Shown piece by piece: positions 1-5,303 of a stretch of 6,268 nt of DNA; positions within the stretch are counted from its first letter, which is position 1; each line of letters opens with the position of its first letter. The notes under the pieces are model-generated. The model ran no database searches, was not told the DNA's origin, and was given only the letters and a program-made list of their open reading frames with translations. The translations under genes and the position numbers were made by a program. Origin of the DNA: Betaproteobacteria bacterium (GTDB lineage: Bacteria > Pseudomonadota > Gammaproteobacteria > Burkholderiales > Casimicrobiaceae); contig JAAFHR010000164.1 in NCBI GenBank assembly GCA_013298455.1, positions 1 through 6,268 on the forward strand. The letters are read 5' to 3'.

Positions 1-1404
1 GCGGCGGTCAATGCCGTCGCCACCGACCTAGTCGCCAAAAACCTCGGCGAAAAGAAAACCACCTTCCGCCTCCGCGATTGGGGCATTTCGCGCCAGCGCT
101 ACTGGGGCACGCCGATCCCTGTGATTCACTGCGACGATTGCGGCGTCGTGCCCGTGCCAGAGAAGGATTTGCCGGTCGTGCTCCCCGAGCATCACATCCC
201 CGATGGCAGCGGCAATCCTTTGAACAAAGACGAAGCATTCTTGAGATGCGCCTGCCCGAAATGCGGCAAACCGGCGCGTCGTGAAACCGACACGATGGAC
301 ACCTTCGTTGACTCGGCTTGGTACTACATGCGCTATGCATCGCCAAATGCAGCGACCATGGTCGATGCACGAAACGATTACTGGATGCCGATGGATCAAT
401 ACATCGGTGGCATCGAACACGCCGTGCTCCATTTGCTCTATGCCCGCTTCTGGACGAAGGCGATGCGCGATATGGGCTTGCTGAAATTCGATGAACCCTT
501 CAAGCGCATGACCAATCACGGCATGCTTTTGAATCACATCTTTTTCAAACCGACCGAGCACGGCACCAAGGATTACATCCCACCGACCGATGTGCAAAAC
601 ACCTTCGATGAAAAAGGTCACATCAACGGCGGCACCCTCGCCGACGGCTCCACCGTGCAATACGGCGGCATCGGCAAGATGGGCAAGAGCGAGCGAAACG
701 GCGTTGACCCGCAAGACTTGATCGACAAGTACGGCGCGGACACAGCGCGGCTGTATGTGATGTTCGTGGGCGGCCCCGAGGATCCGGCGGTGTGGTCCGA
801 CACGGCGGTTGAAGGGGCGATGCGTTTTCTGCGCCGAGTATGGAATTACTGCGCGGAGCGTGCGGGTGAAATTGCCGCGTCCGGCAAAGTCGACGTGGGT
901 TCACTCAATGCTGATTTGAAAGCCACTCGCTTCGAATTGCACAACACCTTGAAGCAATCGAATTTCGATTACGAACGCCAGCAGTACAACACGGTCGTAT
1001 CAGCCTGCATGAAGATGCTCAATGCACTCGAAGCGGTGAAACCGGGCGTCTGCCCCAGCCTGGCCCGCGAAGGCGCATCGATTTTGCTGCGCACCTTGTA
1101 TCCGGTCGCTCCGCACATCACCTGCCAGCTCTGGAGTGATCTGGGCTTCGAAGCGACCGAAGGCACGCTGCTGAACGCCGCATGGCCGATGCCAGACACC
1201 GCCGCACTCGTGCAGGATGAAATCAAACTCGTGCTGCAAATCAACGGCAAAACCCGAGGTGAAATTGTTGTGGCTTCAAGCGCAGATAAAGCGACGATTG
1301 AAGCAGCAGCAGCGGCGTCGCCTGATGTGGCGAAATATGGCGAAGGCCGCGCGCCGAAGAAGATTATTGTGGTGCCGGGGCGGTTGGTAAATGTCGTAGT
1401 TTGA
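1..1404 (+). CDS. leuS: Leucyl-tRNA synthetase, C-terminal half (5' end outside window)
   Basis: Class I aminoacyl-tRNA synthetase that charges tRNA-Leu in the cytosol. The reading frame is open from base 1, so the gene starts upstream. About 467 codons are present of the usual 850-880; the HIGH motif and most of the editing domain lie outside. Visible blocks, numbered by window codon: RDWGISRQRYWGTPIP (25-40), a Cys4 zinc-ribbon-like pair (C44/C47 and the later CPKC), ETDTMDTFVDSAWYY, YIGGIEHAVLHLLYARFW, the signature loop KMGKS (codons 226-230), YGADTARLYVMF, the anticodon-binding region with VEGAMRFLRRVWNY, and a C-terminal domain with LQINGKTRGEI ending in VPGRLVNVVV. The third loop residue is Gly instead of the commoner Ser of KMSKS. 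From recall, actinobacterial LeuRS also has KMGKS, so the enzyme is probably active. The stop is TGA at 1402-1404. lptE follows after 190 bp of repeat-bearing spacer. Confidence 0.97.
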   Translation, partial: AAVNAVATDLVAKNLGEKKTTFRLRDWGISRQRYWGTPIPVIHCDDCGVVPVPEKDLPVVLPEHHIPDGSGNPLNKDEAFLRCACPKCGKPARRETDTMDTFVDSAWYYMRYASPNAATMVDARNDYWMPMDQYIGGIEHAVLHLLYARFWTKAMRDMGLLKFDEPFKRMTNHGMLLNHIFFKPTEHGTKDYIPPTDVQNTFDEKGHINGGTLADGSTVQYGGIGKMGKSERNGVDPQDLIDKYGADTARLYVMFVGGPEDPAVWSDTAVEGAMRFLRRVWNYCAERAGEIAASGKVDVGSLNADLKATRFELHNTLKQSNFDYERQQYNTVVSACMKMLNALEAVKPGVCPSLAREGASILLRTLYPVAPHITCQLWSDLGFEATEGTLLNAAWPMPDTAALVQDEIKLVLQINGKTRGEIVVASSADKATIEAAAAASPDVAKYGEGRAPKKIIVVPGRLVNVVV

Positions 1405-1426
1405 CTCATCGTTTTCTGGCAAACAC

Positions 1427-1496
1427 CCGTTCGCCCTGAGCTCGTCGAAGGGCTGGTGGCAAACCACCAAGGCAACGACCAGCTCAGCCCGAACGG
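1427..1496. repeat. Long imperfect inverted repeat after leuS
   Basis: The left arm, 1427-1447, and the reverse complement of the right arm, 1476-1496, agree at 18 of 21 positions; two of the three mismatches are adjacent. Nested inside is a perfect 6-bp hairpin, TGGTGG (1454-1459) with loop CAAA and CCACCA (1464-1469). The arm core CGTTCGCCCTGAGC followed by GTCGAAGG resembles a repeat that recurs between genes in many proteobacterial genomes, often mistranslated as FDELRANG-like peptides (family knowledge, from memory). No T-run follows the structure, so it is not a textbook intrinsic terminator, although it could fold in the leuS-lptE transcript. The rest of the spacer (1497-1594) shows no convincing promoter. 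Confidence 0.8.
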
Positions 1497-1594
1497 AGCC
1501 TAGCGTGACTCCGCTTGGCTGAAGAGTTTACGGACCCCTCGCTGACTCATGGCGACTAATAGAAACCGTGCCGCTTGAAGATTGAATTTCATCA

Positions 1595-2182
1595 ATGACA
1601 AAAATCTCCGCCGTCTGCTCGCGTCCTAGCGCAAAGCGCGCCGTCCTAGGCCGCAAGGCCGTCGTCATAGGTCGCAAAGCGACCGTCGTCCTGCTGAGCA
1701 TCGCGACAGCGATGCTCAGCGCCTGTGGATTTCAACTTCGCGGTGCGGCCACGCTGCCTTTCACCAGCGTTTACGTGCAAGCCCCCGCCACGACAGCGCT
1801 TGGCGGTGCAGGTGCGCCCGTAGTCCCCGATGTCATTGCAGGGCTCGCCCGAAACGGCATCCAACTCAAAACAAAAATCGAGGACGCCGAGTTTGCGGTT
1901 CGCTTTTTGCAAGTGACGTTTGATAAGCGCGTGCTCTCGCTCTCAGGCGGCGGCCGGGCTCGGGAATTCGAATTGGAATATCGGGTTCGCTATGAGTTTG
2001 TCGATTCGAAACAGCGACTCTGGGGCGAGCCCGGTGAGATCACCATTCGCCGCGATTTCTCGTTTTCGGAATCACAACAGCTCGCCAAGGAAGCCGAAGA
2101 GCGGCAGTTGATTCGCGACATGCAGCTCGATGCAGCGGCGCAAATTTTGCGGCGTTTGCAGTCGGTGAAAAAGCCAGCTTGA
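1595..2182 (+). CDS. lptE: LPS-assembly lipoprotein LptE
   Basis: Outer-membrane lipoprotein that plugs the LptD barrel and helps insert lipopolysaccharide into the outer leaflet. At 195 aa it has the usual length (about 190). A hydrophobic stretch at residues 30-43 ends in a lipobox, LSAC (lipidated Cys44), followed by GFQLRG, the hallmark LptE mature start. The body has the expected small alpha/beta pattern, and the end is a helix rich in charged residues (QQLAKEAEERQLIRDMQLDAAAQILRRL). The start is well fixed: an in-frame TGA lies at 1583-1585, and between it and the lipobox this is the only ATG, GTG or TTG apart from the Met codon within the lipobox region. No good Shine-Dalgarno is seen; a GAAG at 1577-1580 is too far upstream. 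The 29-residue basic n-region is unusually long and is encoded by hairpin repeats described separately. Position between leuS and holA supports the call. Confidence 0.93.
   Translation: MTKISAVCSRPSAKRAVLGRKAVVIGRKATVVLLSIATAMLSACGFQLRGAATLPFTSVYVQAPATTALGGAGAPVVPDVIAGLARNGIQLKTKIEDAEFAVRFLQVTFDKRVLSLSGGGRAREFELEYRVRYEFVDSKQRLWGEPGEITIRRDFSFSESQQLAKEAEERQLIRDMQLDAAAQILRRLQSVKKPA
1622..1694 (+). repeat. Tandem hairpin units inside lptE signal-peptide codons
   Basis: The 8-mer CGTCCTAG starts at 1622 and 1642, and its variants CGTCATAG and CGTCCTGC start at 1663 and 1687, giving periods of 20, 21 and 24 bp. The first three are each followed by a small hairpin: GCGC-AAA-GCGC (1629-1639), GGCC-GCAA-GGCC (1649-1660, a GNRA-type tetraloop) and GGTCGC-AAA-GCGACC (1670-1684). 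The hairpin arms differ in sequence between units but stay self-complementary, the sign of compensatory change or of a repeat family selected for structure. In protein the units read as LGRKAVV and IGRKATVV. Codons CTA and ATA here look unlike the rest of the gene. Confidence 0.75.
1693..1720 (+). repeat. Perfect 12-bp hairpin at the LptE lipobox codons
   Basis: GCTGAGCATCGC (1693-1704), loop GACA (1705-1708) and GCGATGCTCAGC (1709-1720) form a perfect 12-bp stem. It sits directly after the tandem hairpin units and codes for the hydrophobic core up to the lipobox (LLSIATAMLSA). No T-run follows, so it is not a terminator. Whether it folds in mRNA or is only a repeat remnant cannot be told from the sequence. 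Confidence 0.8.
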
Positions 2183-2187
2183 TAGGT

Positions 2188-2210
2188 AGGTGCGCACCTG
2201 GGCGCGCCCA
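2188..2210. repeat. Twin 12-bp palindromes in the lptE-holA spacer
   Basis: Two perfect palindromes abut and share one base: AGGTGCGCACCT (2188-2199) and TGGGCGCGCCCA (2199-2210). They begin a few bases after the lptE stop, in a 98-bp spacer. Further along the same spacer are CAGATCTG (2257-2264, palindromic) and CTCCTACAG (2265-2273), which reads CTGTAGGAG on the other strand and recalls the start of common Pseudomonas and Xanthomonas intergenic repeats (from memory). The spacer is thus probably a repeat element on the - strand. It lacks a T-run and an evident ribosome binding site for holA. Confidence 0.65.
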
Positions 2211-2280
2211 TAAATCCTCCGCAACAAACGCGCTATAAAGACACGCTTTTCGCGTCCAGATCTGCTCCTACAGCCACTCA

Positions 2281-3294
2281 ATGAACGTCTCTCCCGATCA
2301 GCTGCAAAGCAAACTCTCCAGTGGATTGGCGTCGCTCTACGTCATCCACGGCGAAGAGACGCTCACCAAGCTCGAATGCGCCGATGCGATTCGTGCCGCC
2401 GCGCGAAAGGCGGGCTTTAGCGAACGCGAGCACTTCATCGTTGAGGCGCATTTCGATTGGAGCACCGTCACGGAATCTAGCGACAACTTGTCCCTCTTCG
2501 CCACACAGCGAATCGTTGAGATCACCGTCAACACTGCAAAAGTGTCAGCCGATGCGACCGCGTTTTTCGCAAACACAGCAAACGATCCACCGCCCGATAC
2601 GCTCTTCATCATCAACCTACCCAAGCTTGATCGAAGTGCCACTGAGAGCGCATGGTTCAGCGCCTGTGATCGAAACGGAGTGACTATTTCCGCGCCACTG
2701 GTTGATCGCGATCAACTGCCGCGTTGGGTGAAGTCACGTTTGGTGAGCGCAGGCTTTGACGCCGAGCGCGAAGCCATTGAGCTCATCTGCGAACGCTGTG
2801 AGGGCAATTTGCTCGCGGCCAAACAAGAGATCGACAAGCTCGCGTTGCTAGTGCCCCCGGGCAAGCTCAGCGCGGAATCCATCACGGGCGCAGTCGCCGA
2901 TGTGGCTCGCTACGACGCACAAGAATTATCAGAAGCGTTTCTGCGCGGAGATCTCGCTCGCTACAGCAAGGTGCTGCATGGTTTGCAAGCCGAGGGCGAG
3001 CAAGCGCCGCGTTTGTCGTGGCAGTTGGCTGAAGATGTGCATGCGCTCGCAGGCATTTTTTTGATGCGTCGACAAGGCATTCCGATGCCGCAAGCGCTAA
3101 GAAACGCACGGGTCTGGGGCAAACGACAGAAAGCGATGGAAGTCGCCACGCAAGCCTTAGCGCCGCAGCAAATCGCGCAGCTCTTGAAGCGCTGCGCCAC
3201 GCTCGATGCGCAAAGCAAAGGGCAAGCAGCGGGGGATGCATGGCTGACGCTGGCGGGCTTAGCTGCGCTAGCGCACGGCGCTGTGGCGCTGTAG
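2281..3294 (+). CDS. holA: DNA polymerase III subunit delta
   Basis: The delta subunit of the clamp loader binds the beta sliding clamp and opens it so that the clamp can be loaded on DNA. At 337 aa it matches the family (about 340). Recognisable parts are the N-terminal YVIHGEETLTKLECADAIR (residues 20-38), which is the degenerate AAA+ P-loop region without a true Walker A, SLFATQRIVEI (71-81), LPRWVKSRL (146-154), ERCEGNLLAAKQEIDKLALL (171-190), RYDAQELSEAFLRGD (210-224) and the C-terminal collar helices with WGKRQ (279-283). The ATG at 2281 puts the usual spacing before the HGEE motif, but no Shine-Dalgarno precedes it. It may depend on the leuS-lptE transcript, given the same strand and 98-bp gap. 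It is the last + strand gene before the convergent - strand block. Confidence 0.95.
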   Translation: MNVSPDQLQSKLSSGLASLYVIHGEETLTKLECADAIRAAARKAGFSEREHFIVEAHFDWSTVTESSDNLSLFATQRIVEITVNTAKVSADATAFFANTANDPPPDTLFIINLPKLDRSATESAWFSACDRNGVTISAPLVDRDQLPRWVKSRLVSAGFDAEREAIELICERCEGNLLAAKQEIDKLALLVPPGKLSAESITGAVADVARYDAQELSEAFLRGDLARYSKVLHGLQAEGEQAPRLSWQLAEDVHALAGIFLMRRQGIPMPQALRNARVWGKRQKAMEVATQALAPQQIAQLLKRCATLDAQSKGQAAGDAWLTLAGLAALAHGAVAL

Positions 3295-3605
3295 GCGCGG
3301 CTGAAGGTGTGACCGAATCGTGTCTGTGAGTGCTCCGATTGATGAGTTGAACGCCACAAGCAAACGAGATTATTTTTTCGACGCAGATTACGCAGATGAC
3401 GCAGATTTGCGCTGATCAGTTTGAGCAAAGTCACTGTTGAGCAAAAAATAATCTGTGTTCATCTGCGAAATCCGCGTAATCTGCGTCAAAGAATTGTTCT
3501 AGTCAGCATCGATTCAGATCAAGCAACGATCTCTTATTCGCAACCCTTTTGACTGCTCACGCCGCTTTTACAATTTGCCATGTGCTCGCTTTGCAAAGAC
3601 CCGAA
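3295..3605. other. 311-bp convergent intergenic region
   Basis: This gap lies between the 3' ends of holA and rsmE. It contains the large inverted repeat listed separately (3368-3487), an exact 9-bp direct duplication TTGAGCAAA at 3421-3429 and 3437-3445 in the repeat's loop, and a small palindrome CTTTGCAAAG at 3589-3598 just past the rsmE stop. I found no GC-rich stem followed by a T-run on either strand, no tRNA-like structure and no believable small coding frame. Short open frames that cross it are shadows of the neighbours or translations of the repeat. Confidence 0.7.
3368..3487. repeat. 120-bp inverted repeat built of 9-nt units
   Basis: The left arm (3380-3406) is three 9-mers, GACGCAGAT, TACGCAGAT and GACGCAGAT. 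The right arm (3461-3487) is three 9-mers in inverted orientation, ATCTGCGAA, ATCCGCGTA and ATCTGCGTC. The arms are complementary at 24 of 27 positions. A second exact 11-bp inverted pair, GATTATTTTTT (3368-3378) and AAAAAATAATC (3443-3453), is out of nested order with the first: one member is outside the left arm and the other is inside the right arm. This implies two copies of one element facing each other rather than one simple hairpin. Similar CTGCGTAATCTGCG-type repeats occur between genes in other bacterial genomes (recollection). The position between convergent genes suggests it is tolerated, or used, at a transcription end. Confidence 0.8.
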
Positions 3606-4304
3606 TCACGTAGCCGATGACAGCACGGCGAGCGATGCAATCGCCGCGGTTTCCGCACGCAAAATCGTTCGGCCGATGCGCAGTTTGTGGTCGCAACGGT
3701 TTCGCAGCAGTGCCAGCTCACGTGGCGAGAACCCACCCTCGGGGCCGACCAATACGGACGCGGCAACACTCGAAGATAGCGTGATTGCAGCATCACCTTC
3801 CGCATCGAGCAACACGCAAACGCCCAATTCGATCGTCGAAAAAATCTGATCGAACGCGAGCGGCGCGGCGATCATCGGAATCCGATTGCGACCGCATTGC
3901 TCACACGCGGCAATCGCCACACCACGCCAATGCTCAACACGTTTTGTAACGTCGCCGGGAATGCGTTGTGAGCGATCCGTATAGATGGGCTGAATGGCTG
4001 CAACGCCCAATTCAACGGCCTTCTGAATGAGCCAATCGAGGCGATCATTGGCGATGAGCGCGGTGAACAGGGTGATGTTTCGCGTCAATTCGCGCTCAAC
4101 TGATAAACGATTTGACGTCAAAACAGTCGTCGATTTTTTATCAATGCTGATGATCGATGCGGGTACTTCACCGCCAATGCCGTCAAACAAGATAATCGAT
4201 TCACCTTCGCGCAAACGCAGCACGCGAATGTGCTGCGCGACGCTGGGCGCGACGGCAAAGGTCGCATTTTCCACGACGGGTGTTTCGCAAAAAAAACGCG
4301 GCAT
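3606..4304 (-). CDS. rsmE: 16S rRNA (uracil1498-N3)-methyltransferase RsmE
   Basis: SPOUT-class enzyme that uses S-adenosylmethionine to methylate N3 of U1498 in the decoding centre of the 30S subunit. At 232 aa it is close to the usual 240. The N-terminal PUA-like RNA-binding domain includes HIRVLRLREGE (25-35). The knotted methyltransferase domain shows LIQKAVELGV (92-101), ACEQCGRNRIP (133-143), VLVGPEGGFSPRE (184-196) and the SAM-binding LRIGRTILRAETAAIA (208-223). These are the diagnostic RsmE blocks and none is damaged. The ATG (4302-4304) lies 2 bp after the stop of the upstream hydrolase, and no Shine-Dalgarno is evident, so translational coupling is the likely way it is initiated. 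The stop is TGA at 3606-3608. Confidence 0.96.
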   Translation of the reverse strand: MPRFFCETPVVENATFAVAPSVAQHIRVLRLREGESIILFDGIGGEVPASIISIDKKSTTVLTSNRLSVERELTRNITLFTALIANDRLDWLIQKAVELGVAAIQPIYTDRSQRIPGDVTKRVEHWRGVAIAACEQCGRNRIPMIAAPLAFDQIFSTIELGVCVLLDAEGDAAITLSSSVAASVLVGPEGGFSPRELALLRNRCDHKLRIGRTILRAETAAIASLAVLSSAT

Positions 4305-4306
4305 CG

Positions 4307-5104
4307 CTATTGATTGGCGAATTGCCAGAGTGATTTCAGCACGGCATCGGGCGCTTCGGAATACATATTGTGTCCGGCATTGCGGATCGTTTCACTGCGA
4401 ACGTTTTTCAGCGCCGCAATGACTGCCGCGCTCGCTTTCGGTGGCGTCATCATGTCACTCTCACCGATCAAAATCTGCACCGGACATTCAATACGTTTCG
4501 CAGCAGCGAGACCGTTTTCATAGGCTTTGCACGCGGCTAAATCGCTGTGCAGCAAGCCTTTCGACATGCGCCGCATCAATGCCATTGAATTTCCGGGCAG
4601 CCATGTGCCGGGTGCTTTCTGGTTGTTGCCCAATTGCGAAGCGGGGGCGTACGACCAGCCAACGATCATCTTTCTTGCACGCTCTTCATCATTGGCGGCG
4701 GCGTCGAGCAACGCGTCGCCCACCGCCATTGGAACCGCAGTTCCAACGAGAGAGAGTTTGCCCACTAAGTCTGCGCGAGTCGCGGCGAGCTCAAGCGCAG
4801 TGAGTGAGCCCATGCTGTGACCGATCACATGCGCAGCCTTCACGCCTACCGTGTCGAGAAACGTGGCGACCCATGTGGCAAAGGCTTCAACCGATGCGCA
4901 ACTCGGTCCATCGCTCTGCCCATGACCGGGCAAATCAAGAGCGAGCACATTCCAACCGTGATGCGCAAAGTATCGAGATTGCATCGCCCACACACTGTGA
5001 TCGTTCGCCGCGCCGTGAATGAAAACGGCCGTGGATTGTGACTCGATGAACGGCTTGGTGCCGGTGTAGGCGTAGGCAAACGCGCTTTCTAGTTTGATCT
5101 TCAT
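4307..5104 (-). CDS. Alpha/beta-fold hydrolase, substrate unknown
   Basis: A 265-residue single-domain alpha/beta hydrolase, probably a cytosolic esterase-like enzyme. The oxyanion-hole segment is VFIHGAANDHSVW (27-39), the strand-turn LALDLPGHGQSDG is at 54-66, the nucleophile elbow is GHSMGS with Ser97, the acid is Asp217 in GESDMMTPP, and the base is His245 in NAGHNMYSEAP. The full Ser-Asp-His triad is therefore present, with a helical lid from about residue 130 to 190. There is no signal peptide. An open frame continues upstream to 5248, but that part is translated repeat DNA; the ATG at 5102-5104 has a GGAG 7 nt ahead and begins family-like sequence. It precedes rsmE by 2 bp, suggesting one operon. 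The substrate cannot be read from the sequence, and the family is too broad for a gene name. Confidence 0.9.
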   Translation of the reverse strand: MKIKLESAFAYAYTGTKPFIESQSTAVFIHGAANDHSVWAMQSRYFAHHGWNVLALDLPGHGQSDGPSCASVEAFATWVATFLDTVGVKAAHVIGHSMGSLTALELAATRADLVGKLSLVGTAVPMAVGDALLDAAANDEERARKMIVGWSYAPASQLGNNQKAPGTWLPGNSMALMRRMSKGLLHSDLAACKAYENGLAAAKRIECPVQILIGESDMMTPPKASAAVIAALKNVRSETIRNAGHNMYSEAPDAVLKSLWQFANQ

Positions 5105-5111
5105 GGCGCAA

Positions 5112-5115
5112 CTCC
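5112..5115 (-). promoter_or_regulatory. Ribosome binding site deciding the hydrolase start
   Basis: On the - strand GGAG stands 7 nt before the ATG at 5104-5102. It is the clearest Shine-Dalgarno in the window. It supports the shorter hydrolase model over the open frame that runs on into the repeat region. Confidence 0.7.
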
Positions 5116-5131
5116 GCTGGCGCTTTTGCAG

Positions 5132-5158
5132 GACGAAAGACGAAGGACGAATGACGAC
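5132..5158. repeat. Heptamer tandem repeat GACGAAN
   Basis: Consecutive units GACGAAA, GACGAAG, GACGAAT and a partial GACGAC give about 3.9 copies of a 7-nt unit (5132-5158), ending 18 bp before the REPIN-like doublet. The variable base is always the last of the unit. In the - strand it would translate as the RPSSFVLQK-like peptide that appears in over-extended gene models. It lies within the 5' leader region of the hydrolase-rsmE transcript. Confidence 0.7.
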
Positions 5159-5176
5159 AGAATCGGCGCCACAGCC

Positions 5177-5282
5177 CCGTCGTTCCCGCGGAGGCGGGAA
5201 TCCATGGTGAACCGAGCAAGTTGGATGCCCTGGAACATTGAGCTCCACCGGCGATGGATTCCCGCCTTCGCGGGAATGACGG
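5177..5282. repeat. REPIN-like doublet of inverted palindromic repeats
   Basis: Two 31-bp arms in inverted orientation (5177-5207 and 5252-5282) agree at 28 of 31 positions and are separated by 44 bp. Each arm has its own 7-bp hairpin: TTCCCGC-GGAG-GCGGGAA (5183-5200) and TTCCCGC-CTTC-GCGGGAA (5259-5276). Two REP-like hairpins facing each other across a short spacer is the REPIN architecture. The arm sequence resembles a repeat that is very common in beta- and gammaproteobacterial genomes and is often mistranslated as IPAKAGIH and RLRGNDG peptides (family knowledge, from memory). Such elements are usually spread by a RAYT transposase encoded elsewhere; none is in this window. It lies in the 199-bp gap between metY and the hydrolase gene. 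Confidence 0.85.
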
Positions 5283-5303
5283 CTGGATGACGCGATAGAA
5301 CCT

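Noticed and set aside
28..714. Long - strand open frame (228 aa) opposite leuS
   Set aside because: It is fully antisense to strongly conserved LeuRS sequence and resembles no family; it is a by-product of codon bias on the other strand.
1402..1550. Possible target-site duplication TGACTCAT (1402-1409 and 1543-1550) around the inverted repeat
   Set aside because: The 8-mers do not abut the repeat arms (1427-1496), and one overlaps the leuS stop codon, so a chance match is more likely.
2234..2239. TATAAA as a -10 box for a holA promoter
   Set aside because: No -35-like hexamer occurs at the proper distance, and the site is inside the palindromic spacer.
3380..3487. Possible CRISPR-like array
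   Set aside because: The 9-nt units are contiguous without unique spacers, and the two groups are inverted to each other.
3368..3487. Intrinsic bidirectional terminator
   Set aside because: The long stem is not followed by a T-run on either strand; the T-rich stretch lies on the wrong side of the left arm.
5105..5248. N-terminal extension of the hydrolase by 48 residues
   Set aside because: The extension is a translation of the REPIN-like and heptamer repeats; the ATG at 5104 has a proper GGAG and begins family-like sequence.
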